This document shows positions 8,738 to 17,051 of a stretch of DNA of 64,000 nt, piece by piece (within the stretch, counting starts at the first letter, position 1; each line of letters starts with the position of its first letter). The stretch is from NCBI RefSeq assembly GCF_023646285.1, contig NZ_JAMOKX010000001.1, positions 186,001-250,000 of the forward strand, given 5' to 3'. The notes under the pieces are model-generated. The model was not told the origin of the DNA, made no database searches, and saw only the letters and a program-made list of their open reading frames with translations. Both the position numbers and the translations under genes were made by a program. The DNA is from Helicobacter colisuis (lineage in GTDB: Bacteria; Campylobacterota; Campylobacteria; Campylobacterales; Helicobacteraceae).

Positions 8738-9027
8738 GCAACATTGACAATCAATTACTAGCGCGCCTACAAAATTTGGCAAGTCTTGAAATTAGCCCAG
8801 AAAAATTAAAATCAACCAAAGAAAATCTTAATGAAATCGTGCATTTTGTTGAAAATATCAATGCGCTAGATTTGAGCGAGATTCCTGCTTCTTTTAATAC
8901 GTTTCATTCAACACTTCCTATGCGCGAAGATGTAGTAGAAAATAAACCTGAAATTGCGGCTAATGTTCTTAAAAATGCGCCCAAGGGCGAAGAGAATTTC
9001 TTTATTGTTCCAAAAATTATTGAATAA
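8734..9027 (+). CDS. gatC: Aspartyl/glutamyl-tRNA amidotransferase subunit C
   Basis: Small subunit of GatCAB, which converts Glu-tRNA(Gln) and Asp-tRNA(Asn) to the amides. The 97-residue protein has the family layout: LLARLQNLASLEI near the N-terminus, a helical region with ENINALDLSEIP, the LPMREDVV motif and a C-terminal NAPKGEENFFIVPKII. gatA and gatB are not in the window, as is common where gatC is unlinked. AAGGAGAC precedes the ATG, and start and stop overlap both neighbours. Confidence 0.93.
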   Translation: MSNIDNQLLARLQNLASLEISPEKLKSTKENLNEIVHFVENINALDLSEIPASFNTFHSTLPMREDVVENKPEIAANVLKNAPKGEENFFIVPKIIE

Positions 9028-9719
9028 TGCAAGATATTAATATTTCACTTGAAAATATTAAAATTGAAGAATCATGGAAACTCGCACTAAAAGATGAATT
9101 TTTAAAACCCTATTTTTTAGAGATTAAACGCCATTATCTAAAGGCTAAAAATGCAGGAAAGATTCTCTATCCACCCGCAAATCTTATCTTTAACGCCTTT
9201 AATCTCACGCCCTTTACTTCCCTAAAAGTTGTCCTTTTAGGGCAAGATCCTTATCACAACCCCAATCAAGCCATGGGATTATCTTTTAGTGTGCCAAAGG
9301 GGATTTCACTTCCTCCCTCTTTAAAAAATATTTATCAGGAATTATATGAAGATTTAGGGATTCCACCAAGCCACGATGGAGACCTAAGCAAATGGGCAAA
9401 ACAAGGTGTTTTGCTACTTAATAGCGTTTTAAGTGTAGAGCAAAACAAACCTGCTTCGCATCAAAATTTTGGCTGGCAGACTTTTACTGACAATGTTATT
9501 AGCACCATTTCTTTACAAAAAGAGGGGATTATTTTTTTGCTTTGGGGCAATTATGCCAAAGCCAAAAAAAAACTCATTGATTCAAAAAAACATTTTATCC
9601 TAGAAGCAGCACACCCTTCTCCCTTAGCTCGTGGTGCTTTCTTTGGTTGCAGACATTTCTCAAAAACCAACAAGATTCTAAAATCACTTCGCAAAGATCC
9701 CATTGATTGGCAAATCTAA
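9027..9719 (+). CDS. ung: Uracil-DNA glycosylase, family 1
   Basis: Excises uracil from DNA to start base excision repair. Family 1 motifs are complete: GQDPYHNPNQAMGLSFSVP with the catalytic Asp, LLLNSVLSV, and HPSPLARG with the catalytic His. Length 230 is normal. Its ATG overlaps the gatC stop (TAATG). Its own stop overlaps the convergent ZorB-like gene by four bases (CTAA). Confidence 0.97.
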   Translation: MQDINISLENIKIEESWKLALKDEFLKPYFLEIKRHYLKAKNAGKILYPPANLIFNAFNLTPFTSLKVVLLGQDPYHNPNQAMGLSFSVPKGISLPPSLKNIYQELYEDLGIPPSHDGDLSKWAKQGVLLLNSVLSVEQNKPASHQNFGWQTFTDNVISTISLQKEGIIFLLWGNYAKAKKKLIDSKKHFILEAAHPSPLARGAFFGCRHFSKTNKILKSLRKDPIDWQI

Positions 9720-10510
9720 TTTTTGCTTATTGTTTTACTTTCTTTTGTAGATTCTAGTTCATCTTTAGCAGGTTTAGTTTGCGTTTCTTGCGTTTCTTTA
9801 TTAATATTTAAAATTTTTAGAATCTTTTGATTGCTCTTAGTTAAAACTTTAAACTCAACCCTGCGCGAAAGCTCAGCACTCTCAAGCGGTTTAGCAAAGG
9901 ACAATCCATTAGCACGCAAAACGCTAATTAGCCATTCCTTTTCTTTGGCAATTTCTTGATTATTAAAACAATATTTCAAAACCTCTAAAGCTCTTGCTTG
10001 AGATAATTCTGCATTTCCCAAATATCTATCCTCTAGGCTTTTTGCATTTTTCCATTCTTTAGAAGTGTGTCCCTCAATCCGAATCTCTTCAATATCTTCT
10101 TTGTATTGAGGGCGATTTAAAATTTTAATATAACGAGGAAAAAAATCATCTAAAATTTCTTTAAATCTTGATTTCACTTCCTTTTCACCTTGATCAAACA
10201 AAATATCTGGCTCTCTAAAACGCACTGTATTGCCCTCATCAATTTCCGCATTCCATTTTCCCAAATCCTTAGAAAATTCTGCTATTAAATCCTTATAAAG
10301 CTCTGTTTGAAGATTCTGATGAGTTTTGGCAACATCACTCATTTGTCTATTTAATGCCAAAAGTTCCGCATTTTGCAAGGCGAGCTCTTTTTGCGTCTTA
10401 CTAATAACCACCATATAGCCCACAGCTACAAGCAGGAATATCATCATCACCCCTGCCATCATATCAGAAATGCTAATCCACTCATTCCCTCTATTGAAGT
10501 CATTTGCCAT
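9716..10510 (-). CDS. ZorB/MotB-like stator protein with OmpA-type peptidoglycan-binding domain
   Basis: A single membrane segment at about residues 17-37 begins just after SISDMMAGVMM; Asp16 is in the position of the proton- or sodium-binding aspartate of MotB and ZorB. A helical linker follows, then an OmpA-like domain (about 95-235) with IRIEGHTS, NAELSQARALEVL and SRRVEFKV, the usual peptidoglycan-binding signatures. The C-terminal 25 residues are low-complexity and polar. Its ATG overlaps the stop of the ZorA-like gene, so the two should form a channel-plus-anchor pair. The similarity is strongest to ZorB among families I know, but no ZorC, ZorD or ZorE gene is present. Function unproven. 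Confidence 0.78.
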   Translation of the reverse strand: MANDFNRGNEWISISDMMAGVMMIFLLVAVGYMVVISKTQKELALQNAELLALNRQMSDVAKTHQNLQTELYKDLIAEFSKDLGKWNAEIDEGNTVRFREPDILFDQGEKEVKSRFKEILDDFFPRYIKILNRPQYKEDIEEIRIEGHTSKEWKNAKSLEDRYLGNAELSQARALEVLKYCFNNQEIAKEKEWLISVLRANGLSFAKPLESAELSRRVEFKVLTKSNQKILKILNINKETQETQTKPAKDELESTKESKTISKN

Positions 10511-13131
10511 TAGCTTCTAGCTCCCATAAGCTCTCTAATTCGCCTTAAAAACCATTCATAATCCTGCCTAAATCCCAAAGTAATATTAGACAATGCATCA
10601 TCTAAATCCCCTAGGGAGCGACAAAGATTCTCATTAAGATTAGCCGTTTTAGAAAGTGAAGTATCGACATTGCTTTGAATAATTTTTAAAATCCCTTCAA
10701 TTTCTTTACGATTATTTTCCAAAGCCATATAGGCTCCACTCAAAGATTCTCCTAGATTCTTTTGCAATTTATTAAACTCACCTAAAAGCTCGGCGCTAAC
10801 ATTTTTGGGTATCTCCAAACTTTGTTGTGTTAGAGTAGAGAGCATCTCCAAATAGTGCTTTGCCATTTCTTGTAATATACTCTTCACTTTCTCCTCTAAA
10901 GTGTGATATTGCGCTATGACTTTTTGAGAATGACTATCTAAATGCTGACTAGAAAACTGCAACAATTCCTTAGATAACCCCTCAATTGTCCCTATAATCT
11001 GCTTACTTCCCAAACCAAATTTCTGTGCAATCTCACTTAAACTTTTTTGCAAATCTTGCTGCATTCCTTGGTGGCTTTGCAAACTCTCTAAATGATGTTT
11101 TTGTAAGGTTTCTAGGCTATTTTGTGAGAGTTTAGAGAGTTGATTTTGATAGAGATTAGAAGAATTTTTAAGATAAGCTCCAAGGGTTTCTATTGCATTT
11201 TTATACGATTCTCCAAAGCTTGATCGCATTTGGTTTTGTAATTCTTCATAGTGTTCTTGTGCGTTTTGCGACATTGTTTGGAGATTCACATTTAAATCTT
11301 CTAAATTTTGCTCCATTAACTTATGAATATCTTCTGATTTAGATTGATTATAAGCAAGCAATCTATCTACACTTTGTGAAATATTTTGCGTAGTTTTAGA
11401 AAAACTATCCTTAAGATTTTGAGTGGTATCTACTAATGATTCTTCAATATTTTGTGCGCTTTTACTAAGAGAATTAGCAGTTTCATTTAACATTGTATCA
11501 AGGCTTTTTGTAACCACTAGCATAGAATCTTCAATATCTTTAGACATTTCTTTTAGGGTTTCTTTGGATTCTTGAAAATTTTCTTGTAGCGTTTTAGTGG
11601 TATTGCCAAGCAAAGAATCAAATCCCAAAACCGCATTAGCAATATGTTCTTCTAATGCATTAGTGTTTTTAAGCAAACTCTCTTTAGCTTCACTTCCCAT
11701 TTGCTCAAGAGTCCCGCTCGTATTTTTTAAGATATTTTCCAAATCTAGTCTATGTTGCTCCAAAATAGCATCACTTTTTTGTGTTTGCCCCTCAAGTAGC
11801 AAAAGCGATTCTTTTTGTGTCTTATCTAGCTCTCCTAAAGCTTCTTTAAAACTACCACTTACTTTTTTCAAATATTCTGCAATATTTTCTTTAGCACTCT
11901 TTAGCATTTCAAGATTCTGATTATTTAACTCAACATTGCTTTTTTGTATATGATCCAGGCATTTTTCTGATTTTTCTTGAACTTGAATTAAAAATTGATC
12001 CATATTTTCTTTATTTTGCACCAAATAACCTTGGGCAAATTCTCCCAAATCCTTTTGGAAATTACTCAAATTTCCACTTAATTCTAAATAATCCTTTTGC
12101 AAGACCTGTAAATTACCGGTTAGAATTTCTTGGGTTGCATTTTTATGCTCTTGCACACTTGTTTGCAAGTATCCACGCACTTCTTGTAAATTTTGTTTTG
12201 TTAAATCCATTGCTTGTATGTGAGATTCTTGCATAATGTGAGTTAGGCTCTGCACTGATTCTAAAGCGTTTTGTGCGTTTTTGTGCATATCTTCAAAGCC
12301 TAATAACATTTCAGAGAGCTTTTGATTTTCAATCCTTGAAGCTTCAATGCTATGGGCTAAAGCATTATAAACTTCTAGCACTTCACTATTGCGCTCTGCT
12401 ACCATTTCTAAAACTTCTTGGGAGTTTTTAAAGACCTCTAGTGTATTCTTTAGATTTTCATCTAAGCCCTCAAGAGTGTTTTTATAATTTTCTTGCCACA
12501 ATATCATCTGCAAAACAGCAGCATTCAGCTCTTTAAAATTATCTCCAAATTGATCAGTAATCTTTTGATTAAAATCCCTAATCACACTCTCTAATGCCGA
12601 AATAAGCTCCTTAGAAGCACCTTGCACTAGATATTGCATTGCTTCTTTTAAGGTGTGATTAGTTGTATCAAAATGTTTGCTAATTTTTAAAAAATTCTCT
12701 TCTTGGGCAAGATGATATTTTTCTTGAAAATCTTGCAATTTAAGATTTTGATCTACAATGGTTCTTAAATATTTTAAATCATCAAGTTTGGAGGCTTGCA
12801 ATGAAAAATAATCCATCATATTTTCAAAATCACTTTTAACAACTTTACCTTTTTGAACAATTGCTAAAAGAATCGCCAAAGACATACCTAAAATAGAAGT
12901 ATAAAAAGCAGTCTTAAGCCCCTCTAACAAAAAAGGGACAGAATTTTCAATCTCATTAACATTAAAATCTTGTAATCCAATAAAAATCCCCACAAAGGTC
13001 CCCAAAACCCCTGCACTCATAATAATAGACTTAAAATCCCTGTGTTTTTGCTTCCAATAGCTCAAGAAATCCCATAATGCAAGCCCCAACATAACTATTG
13101 TAAAAACAATATTAACAAGGATATTTTCCAT
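10510..13131 (-). CDS. ZorA-like MotA/TolQ/ExbB-family channel with a very long cytoplasmic helical tail
   Basis: 873 residues. The first 95 hold three hydrophobic helices (about 5-25, 36-55 and 73-92), including SAGVLGTFVGIFIGL and TAFYTSILGMSLAILLAIV, which match the MotA/ExbB channel core. The remaining 780 residues are almost entirely predicted helix and coiled coil, rich in Gln, Ser, Asn, Glu and Lys with heptad-like spacing and loosely repeated LxxTTxNL(K/Q) units around 500-640. Short channel plus huge tail is the design of ZorA in the Zorya anti-phage system, whose tail transmits ion-driven rotation into the cytoplasm. Here it follows exbB, exbD and a small membrane protein without gaps and precedes a ZorB-like gene. 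A stator of another system cannot be excluded. Confidence 0.78.
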   Translation of the reverse strand: MENILVNIVFTIVMLGLALWDFLSYWKQKHRDFKSIIMSAGVLGTFVGIFIGLQDFNVNEIENSVPFLLEGLKTAFYTSILGMSLAILLAIVQKGKVVKSDFENMMDYFSLQASKLDDLKYLRTIVDQNLKLQDFQEKYHLAQEENFLKISKHFDTTNHTLKEAMQYLVQGASKELISALESVIRDFNQKITDQFGDNFKELNAAVLQMILWQENYKNTLEGLDENLKNTLEVFKNSQEVLEMVAERNSEVLEVYNALAHSIEASRIENQKLSEMLLGFEDMHKNAQNALESVQSLTHIMQESHIQAMDLTKQNLQEVRGYLQTSVQEHKNATQEILTGNLQVLQKDYLELSGNLSNFQKDLGEFAQGYLVQNKENMDQFLIQVQEKSEKCLDHIQKSNVELNNQNLEMLKSAKENIAEYLKKVSGSFKEALGELDKTQKESLLLLEGQTQKSDAILEQHRLDLENILKNTSGTLEQMGSEAKESLLKNTNALEEHIANAVLGFDSLLGNTTKTLQENFQESKETLKEMSKDIEDSMLVVTKSLDTMLNETANSLSKSAQNIEESLVDTTQNLKDSFSKTTQNISQSVDRLLAYNQSKSEDIHKLMEQNLEDLNVNLQTMSQNAQEHYEELQNQMRSSFGESYKNAIETLGAYLKNSSNLYQNQLSKLSQNSLETLQKHHLESLQSHQGMQQDLQKSLSEIAQKFGLGSKQIIGTIEGLSKELLQFSSQHLDSHSQKVIAQYHTLEEKVKSILQEMAKHYLEMLSTLTQQSLEIPKNVSAELLGEFNKLQKNLGESLSGAYMALENNRKEIEGILKIIQSNVDTSLSKTANLNENLCRSLGDLDDALSNITLGFRQDYEWFLRRIRELMGARS

Positions 13132-13314
13132 TTATCGCCCTTTTTTTCTTTTTTTAACTTCAAATCGCTCATCACCCTCTAGCCAATCTGGTTTTTGTAT
13201 CTGACTACCTTTGCGATTAACTATAAAAAGTATAAATCGAATTGCTAATAAAACTATTAAAAAAGTAACAACTGCCGAAATAATCGTTGTTAAATCATAA
13301 TTTTCTTTTAACAT
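13132..13314 (-). CDS. Small single-pass membrane protein, unknown
   Basis: Sixty residues, not recognised. One hydrophobic helix spans about residues 9-31 (TTIISAVVTFLIVLLAIRFILFIV), followed by a basic, probably cytoplasmic tail that includes PDWLEGDERF and ends in KKRKKGR. Its ATG overlaps the exbD stop (TAATG) and its stop abuts the start of the ZorA-like gene. It is therefore translated as part of the cassette, and it may be an accessory subunit linking the two channel modules. That role is inference from position. Confidence 0.72.
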   Translation of the reverse strand: MLKENYDLTTIISAVVTFLIVLLAIRFILFIVNRKGSQIQKPDWLEGDERFEVKKRKKGR

Positions 13315-13703
13315 TATTGTATTTGCTCCACTTGTATATCAACATTCACACGCCCAATTTCATTTAACATTCCAACAAGCGCAATAAATTTTTCAAAATA
13401 GCTTTTTTGATCCCCCCTAAGCAAAATTGGAGTGTCTTTTGACATCTCCAAAAGCGCTTCTTTGATTGCTTCAAGACTAGCTTGATTCTTATCCAAAAAA
13501 TACTCCCCTTGTGCATTAATAGTAATTTCCACACTTTTTAATTCTTCTTTTATAGTCTCAGAACCTTGTGCTTTAGGGATTGCAATGGGTATCTTGCCTT
13601 GCGCAATAAAAGTCGCACTTGTTAAAACAATAACTAATAAAACAAGCATAATATCAATGAAGGGGACGATATTAATACTATCCATTCGCTTAGAATATCT
13701 CAT
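13314..13703 (-). CDS. exbD: ExbD/TolR-family energy-transducing protein
   Basis: 129 residues. A short cytoplasmic N-terminus is followed by a membrane helix at about 9-29 (NIVPFIDIMLVLLVIVLTSATF); the aspartate in FIDIMLVLL is the conserved proton-pathway residue of ExbD/TolR. The remaining 100 residues form the periplasmic domain. With the ExbB protein it should build a proton-driven stator. No tonB or tolA lies nearby, so the receiver of the force is unknown. The gene is nine bases downstream of exbB, as in H. pylori HP1446-HP1445. Confidence 0.9.
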   Translation of the reverse strand: MRYSKRMDSINIVPFIDIMLVLLVIVLTSATFIAQGKIPIAIPKAQGSETIKEELKSVEITINAQGEYFLDKNQASLEAIKEALLEMSKDTPILLRGDQKSYFEKFIALVGMLNEIGRVNVDIQVEQIQ

Positions 13704-13712
13704 TACAAAACC

Positions 13713-14180
13713 TTAAAAAGATTCAACTTCTTTTGAACGATTGCGTTGTTTTTTCTCTTGCAAAATCTCCCATTGCGCAATCAAAACCTCACTTTTTCTC
13801 ATCAAAAGATTATAAAAAATAATGGATGGAATTGCAACCAAAAGCCCACCTGCTGTAGCTTGTAGAGCCAATGCAAGTCCTGTCATAATATTTGCAGTAT
13901 CCACCATTCCTAATTGCCCTATTTGCACAAAAGTCATAATAATTCCAAACACCGTTCCCAAAAGCCCAACATAAGGCGCATTTGAACCAATAGTAGCAAT
14001 CAAAGTTAGATTCTTAGAGAGATCAATTTCTAACTCTGTTTTATTTTCATACAAAACAAGCTTGATATAGCGGTAAAATAAAAATCGCTCAAAAACTGCC
14101 CATAGCGCAATGATGCTCATTAGTATCAAAATCCCCATCACACCATATTCTACTATTTCTTTTAAGTTTAATCCAAACAA
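13713..14180 (-). CDS. exbB: ExbB/TolQ-family proton channel protein
   Basis: Inner-membrane channel subunit, 155 residues with three predicted helices (about 12-33, 76-97 and 108-130). The signature region IATIGSNAPYVGLLGTVFGIIMTF and the helix LALALQATAGGLLVAIPSII are characteristic of ExbB/TolQ. The start is TTG 14180, supported by a GGGGG run six bases upstream. It follows smpB by nine bases and exbD follows it by nine. Partner of ExbD; which outer-membrane or envelope process is energised cannot be read from the sequence. Confidence 0.92.
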   Translation of the reverse strand: MFGLNLKEIVEYGVMGILILMSIIALWAVFERFLFYRYIKLVLYENKTELEIDLSKNLTLIATIGSNAPYVGLLGTVFGIIMTFVQIGQLGMVDTANIMTGLALALQATAGGLLVAIPSIIFYNLLMRKSEVLIAQWEILQEKKQRNRSKEVESF

Positions 14181-14189
14181 AACAACCCC

Positions 14190-14648
14190 CTATCTTCGCT
14201 GAAATTCTTTTAGTGTTTGTGCAATTTCTCTATTTTGTATTTTTTCTTTTAGCGTTTCTCTCTTATCGTGCAGATTCTTTCCTTTTGCTAAAGCGATTTC
14301 TAGCTTAACTTTATTACGCTTATTAAAATACAATTTTAAAGCCACAATGCTCATTCCTCCCACTTGACTTTTACCAAAAAGCTTATCAATTTCCTTTTTA
14401 TGCAATAGCAACTTTCGTGGTCGTTTCTCATCAGGCTTATAATGGCGATTTGTCGTTTCAAGCACTGAAATATGTGCTTGAAACAAAAATGCTTCACCCT
14501 TAATAATTTTTATAAAACTATCTTTAAGATTCGCTCTCCCTGCTCGAATCGACTTGACCTCACTGCCCTCTAGTGCGATTCCTGCTTCATATTTTTCTAA
14601 AATAAAAAAATCATACAAAGCTTTTTTGTTAGTGGCAATTATTTTCAT
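14190..14648 (-). CDS. smpB: SsrA-binding protein SmpB
   Basis: Binds tmRNA and delivers it to stalled ribosomes in trans-translation. It shows the family pattern from the N-terminus: [54 protein letters not shown] and the C-terminal [16 protein letters not shown] choose ATG 14648, two bases after the ispE stop. It gives 152 residues starting MKIIATNKK, as in H. pylori, whereas ATG 14669 would overlap ispE. The ssrA gene itself is not in the window. Confidence 0.95.
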   Translation of the reverse strand: MKIIATNKKALYDFFILEKYEAGIALEGSEVKSIRAGRANLKDSFIKIIKGEAFLFQAHISVLETTNRHYKPDEKRPRKLLLHKKEIDKLFGKSQVGGMSIVALKLYFNKRNKVKLEIALAKGKNLHDKRETLKEKIQNREIAQTLKEFQRR

Positions 14649-14650
14649 TT

Positions 14651-15406
14651 TTATTCTTTTACCTTCCAAAAGCTACTTCCGCTTCCGCTTAAAAAATAGC
14701 CTTGTTGCGCATATTCTTTTAGGCTTGGATAAAGCTTTATGGCAGAATTTAATAAATCATTATTTTCATAGGGTGATTGCCTTAAAATCTTTGCATTACT
14801 AAATTCTAACCAATTTTCCTGCGTGGGCTCATAAAAGTCTTTTGCATAGGTTTGATAAACTTTTGTGGTATCGCAATGTATCTTTGGCGTAACAATCTCT
14901 ACTTCTAAAGCTTTCTCTCTGCTCTTAAAAATCTTTTCCCCACGCCCACTTACATCTGCTACTTCATATTGACTTACAAAAAATGGAACATCACTGCCCA
15001 CTTTTTGAGCAATTTCATTTAGCTTTTCAAAACTCCATCGTAATTCTAATACCTCATTAATCCATAATAAAAAAGCCGCTGCATTAGAACTTCCACCGCC
15101 CAATCCTGCACCACTTGGTATTTTTTTTTCAACTTCTATTTTTTGATGAGATAAAAATTCTTGTCTTTCTTGATTTAAAAGAGGAAGCACCACTTCATAG
15201 ACTTTATAAATAGTATTTTTCTCCATAGGACAATCAAAATCTCCAAGAATCTCAAACCCTACTTTACTTTCTTGTATCTCCAAACAATCAAAAAGATTCT
15301 TAACTAACATAAAGCGTGAATACAGCGTATGGTATTTAACCGATTCTACGACCACCCTGCCTGTAATCTTTAAAAAGATATTAATCTTAGCATAACTCTT
15401 TATCAT
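14651..15406 (-). CDS. ispE: 4-diphosphocytidyl-2-C-methyl-D-erythritol kinase
   Basis: GHMP kinase of the non-mevalonate isoprenoid pathway. The ATP-binding loop [20 protein letters not shown] is clear (around residues 90-110), the N-terminus has the substrate motif [12 protein letters not shown], and GSGSSFW near the C-terminus is the third GHMP motif. Length 251 is typical of Helicobacter and shorter than the E. coli enzyme. It abuts csrA upstream. Confidence 0.94.
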   Translation of the reverse strand: MIKSYAKINIFLKITGRVVVESVKYHTLYSRFMLVKNLFDCLEIQESKVGFEILGDFDCPMEKNTIYKVYEVVLPLLNQERQEFLSHQKIEVEKKIPSGAGLGGGSSNAAAFLLWINEVLELRWSFEKLNEIAQKVGSDVPFFVSQYEVADVSGRGEKIFKSREKALEVEIVTPKIHCDTTKVYQTYAKDFYEPTQENWLEFSNAKILRQSPYENNDLLNSAIKLYPSLKEYAQQGYFLSGSGSSFWKVKE

Positions 15407-15637
15407 TTAGCTTTTCTTTTTAGCATTCACTAACCAATCAATTCTATCTTCTTTATGAGAAAGGGATTTTTTATTGGTTTCCAAAATAGCTTGTTTTAAC
15501 TCTTCTCTTAAGATTGTCAAATGAGGTGGCGCCTCAAAACCTATTTTTACACTTCCCTTATCGATGCTAATAATCTTGATTGTAATATCCTCTCCAATAC
15601 TAACACTTTCATTTTCTTTTCTTGATAAAATCAACAT
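15407..15637 (-). CDS. csrA: Carbon storage regulator CsrA
   Basis: RNA-binding regulator that blocks or stabilises mRNAs carrying GGA motifs; in Campylobacter and Helicobacter it acts on flagellar mRNAs and is controlled by FliW. The protein opens with the hallmark [21 protein letters not shown] and has the conserved [20 protein letters not shown]. At 76 residues it carries the longer C-terminal tail seen in epsilonproteobacteria. It overlaps the end of truB by seven bases and abuts ispE. fliW is not in the window. Confidence 0.97.
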   Translation of the reverse strand: MLILSRKENESVSIGEDITIKIISIDKGSVKIGFEAPPHLTILREELKQAILETNKKSLSHKEDRIDWLVNAKKKS

Positions 15638-16467
15638 AAAGGAATCCTGTTTGCTAAATATTCTATTTTATTTTCTTGATTTGAAATTATAGAAAAAAAT
15701 TCCTCAAATTGCACTATATATTTTCCATCTTTGGCGATTTGCAATTCATCTTGTATAATTTTTTTTCCATTTTTTACCTTTTCCTTCAAATCTTTATTAT
15801 TTATCCCAAGCACTTTGGGTAGCTCCAAAATCTCCAAAGGATCCAAAAGCTTTTCGCCCTCATAACACAATCCCCCTTCACTCAATCTCTCCAAATAACT
15901 AAGCCCCCCCAAACAATCTAGCTCTTTTGCGATCATCTCACCTAAAGTTCGTATATAACTTCCCTCGCTCACCCACACTTTAAAACTCAAAAAAGGGTGA
16001 GAGTAATTTAAAAATTCAATCCTAAAAATCTCCATAGTTTGCTCTTTTAATAGCACTTCTTTTCCTGCTCTTGCAAGTTCATAGGCTTTTTGCCCATTGA
16101 TTTTTTTAGCACTATATTTTGGAGGAATGAAGCGAATCTTTCCGCAAAATTTCTGCAAAACTTCCTTTAGGTGATCTTCAGAAAATACTTTGGTTTGATG
16201 AATTTTTTGGATATTTTCAAGATCTAAAGAATCACTCTCCAAACCAAGCCAAAGTGTCGCTTGATAAACTTTTGGAGTTTTTTTAAGAAAAGGAAAAAGT
16301 CGTGTATATTGTCCATAAGCCACCACCAAAACTCCACAAGCAAAAGGATCTAAAATCCCGCTAAATCCAGCTTTTTTAACTCCATCGCGTCTTTTTAAAA
16401 ACCCTAAATACCCATTTGAAGAAACAAACAAAGGCTTTTTTGCCACAAAAATACCATTCAAAACCAT
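15631..16467 (-). CDS. truB: tRNA pseudouridine-55 synthase
   Basis: Makes pseudouridine 55 in the T-loop of tRNAs. The catalytic motif [20 protein letters not shown] (canonical GxLDPxAxGxL, catalytic Asp) lies at about residues 38-57. [20 protein letters not shown] and [17 protein letters not shown] are further family motifs. At 278 residues it has the short C-terminus lacking a full PUA domain. It is the first gene of the csrA-ispE-smpB-exbBD-ZorAB-like transcription unit on the minus strand. Confidence 0.95.
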   Translation of the reverse strand: MVLNGIFVAKKPLFVSSNGYLGFLKRRDGVKKAGFSGILDPFACGVLVVAYGQYTRLFPFLKKTPKVYQATLWLGLESDSLDLENIQKIHQTKVFSEDHLKEVLQKFCGKIRFIPPKYSAKKINGQKAYELARAGKEVLLKEQTMEIFRIEFLNYSHPFLSFKVWVSEGSYIRTLGEMIAKELDCLGGLSYLERLSEGGLCYEGEKLLDPLEILELPKVLGINNKDLKEKVKNGKKIIQDELQIAKDGKYIVQFEEFFSIISNQENKIEYLANRIPLC

Positions 16468-16536
16468 ACCTTTAAAATTTTTGTGCTAAACTATCGCAAT
16501 TTTTACCTGCTTTGATGATAACTTAAGGATAATCAA

Positions 16537-16989
16537 ATGAAAAATAGAATTCTAACATTTTTTGTTTTAAGTTTTACGCTTTTGTTTATTGTAAATTGCA
16601 ATCAAACTGCCCTTGCCCCAAATAATCCAACACCCCCTTATCCAAAAATTATCTATGATAAAACTCTAGACACTAGCATTATTCCTACAGATTTTTCAAA
16701 AACACTAGATAATCGCATCAAAATCCTTTTTAATCAAAATCCAAATCCAAAAATTCAAGCCATTCATTATCATTTTACACATTTTCACAATGAATCTCAA
16801 GGTGATCGCTCTCCAAGCATTTCTTTTAGCGCATATCCTCGCTATTTGATACAACTCAATCTTAAAGTTATTACTCAAGATACCACTTCTTTTTATAAAC
16901 AAAACTATGAAATCCCAATAGCTTTGTTTAATCCAATGTATGATCAACATTTTGATTCTTTAATCTCAAAAGCCTTAAAAACACCATAA
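16537..16989 (+). CDS. Putative lipoprotein of unknown function
   Basis: 150 residues with an N-terminal secretion signal (MKNRILTFFVLSFTLLFIVNC). Cys21 could be lipidated, although Asn at -1 makes the lipobox weak. The mature part is polar with no recognised domain; residues 75-110 contain HYHFTHFHNES, a cluster of histidines that might bind metal. AAGGATA precedes the ATG. It stands alone between divergent truB and hypD. Possible envelope protein; function unknown. Confidence 0.7.
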   Translation: MKNRILTFFVLSFTLLFIVNCNQTALAPNNPTPPYPKIIYDKTLDTSIIPTDFSKTLDNRIKILFNQNPNPKIQAIHYHFTHFHNESQGDRSPSISFSAYPRYLIQLNLKVITQDTTSFYKQNYEIPIALFNPMYDQHFDSLISKALKTP

Positions 16990-17051
16990 TTTAAATTTTT
17001 TCATACACAAAAAATGGCATAATTTCTGCTATTTTAAATAAAGAAGGTTTG

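Noticed and set aside
11597-11920. 107-residue Ser/Leu-rich plus-strand frame
   Set aside because: It lies antisense within the low-complexity tail of the ZorA-like gene and only reflects the composition of the coiled coil.
9716-13131. A complete Zorya anti-phage system
   Set aside because: Only ZorA- and ZorB-like genes are present. The genes on both sides (ung, and exbD with smpB and csrA) are housekeeping, and no ZorC, ZorD (helicase-nuclease) or ZorE (HNH) gene is in the window.
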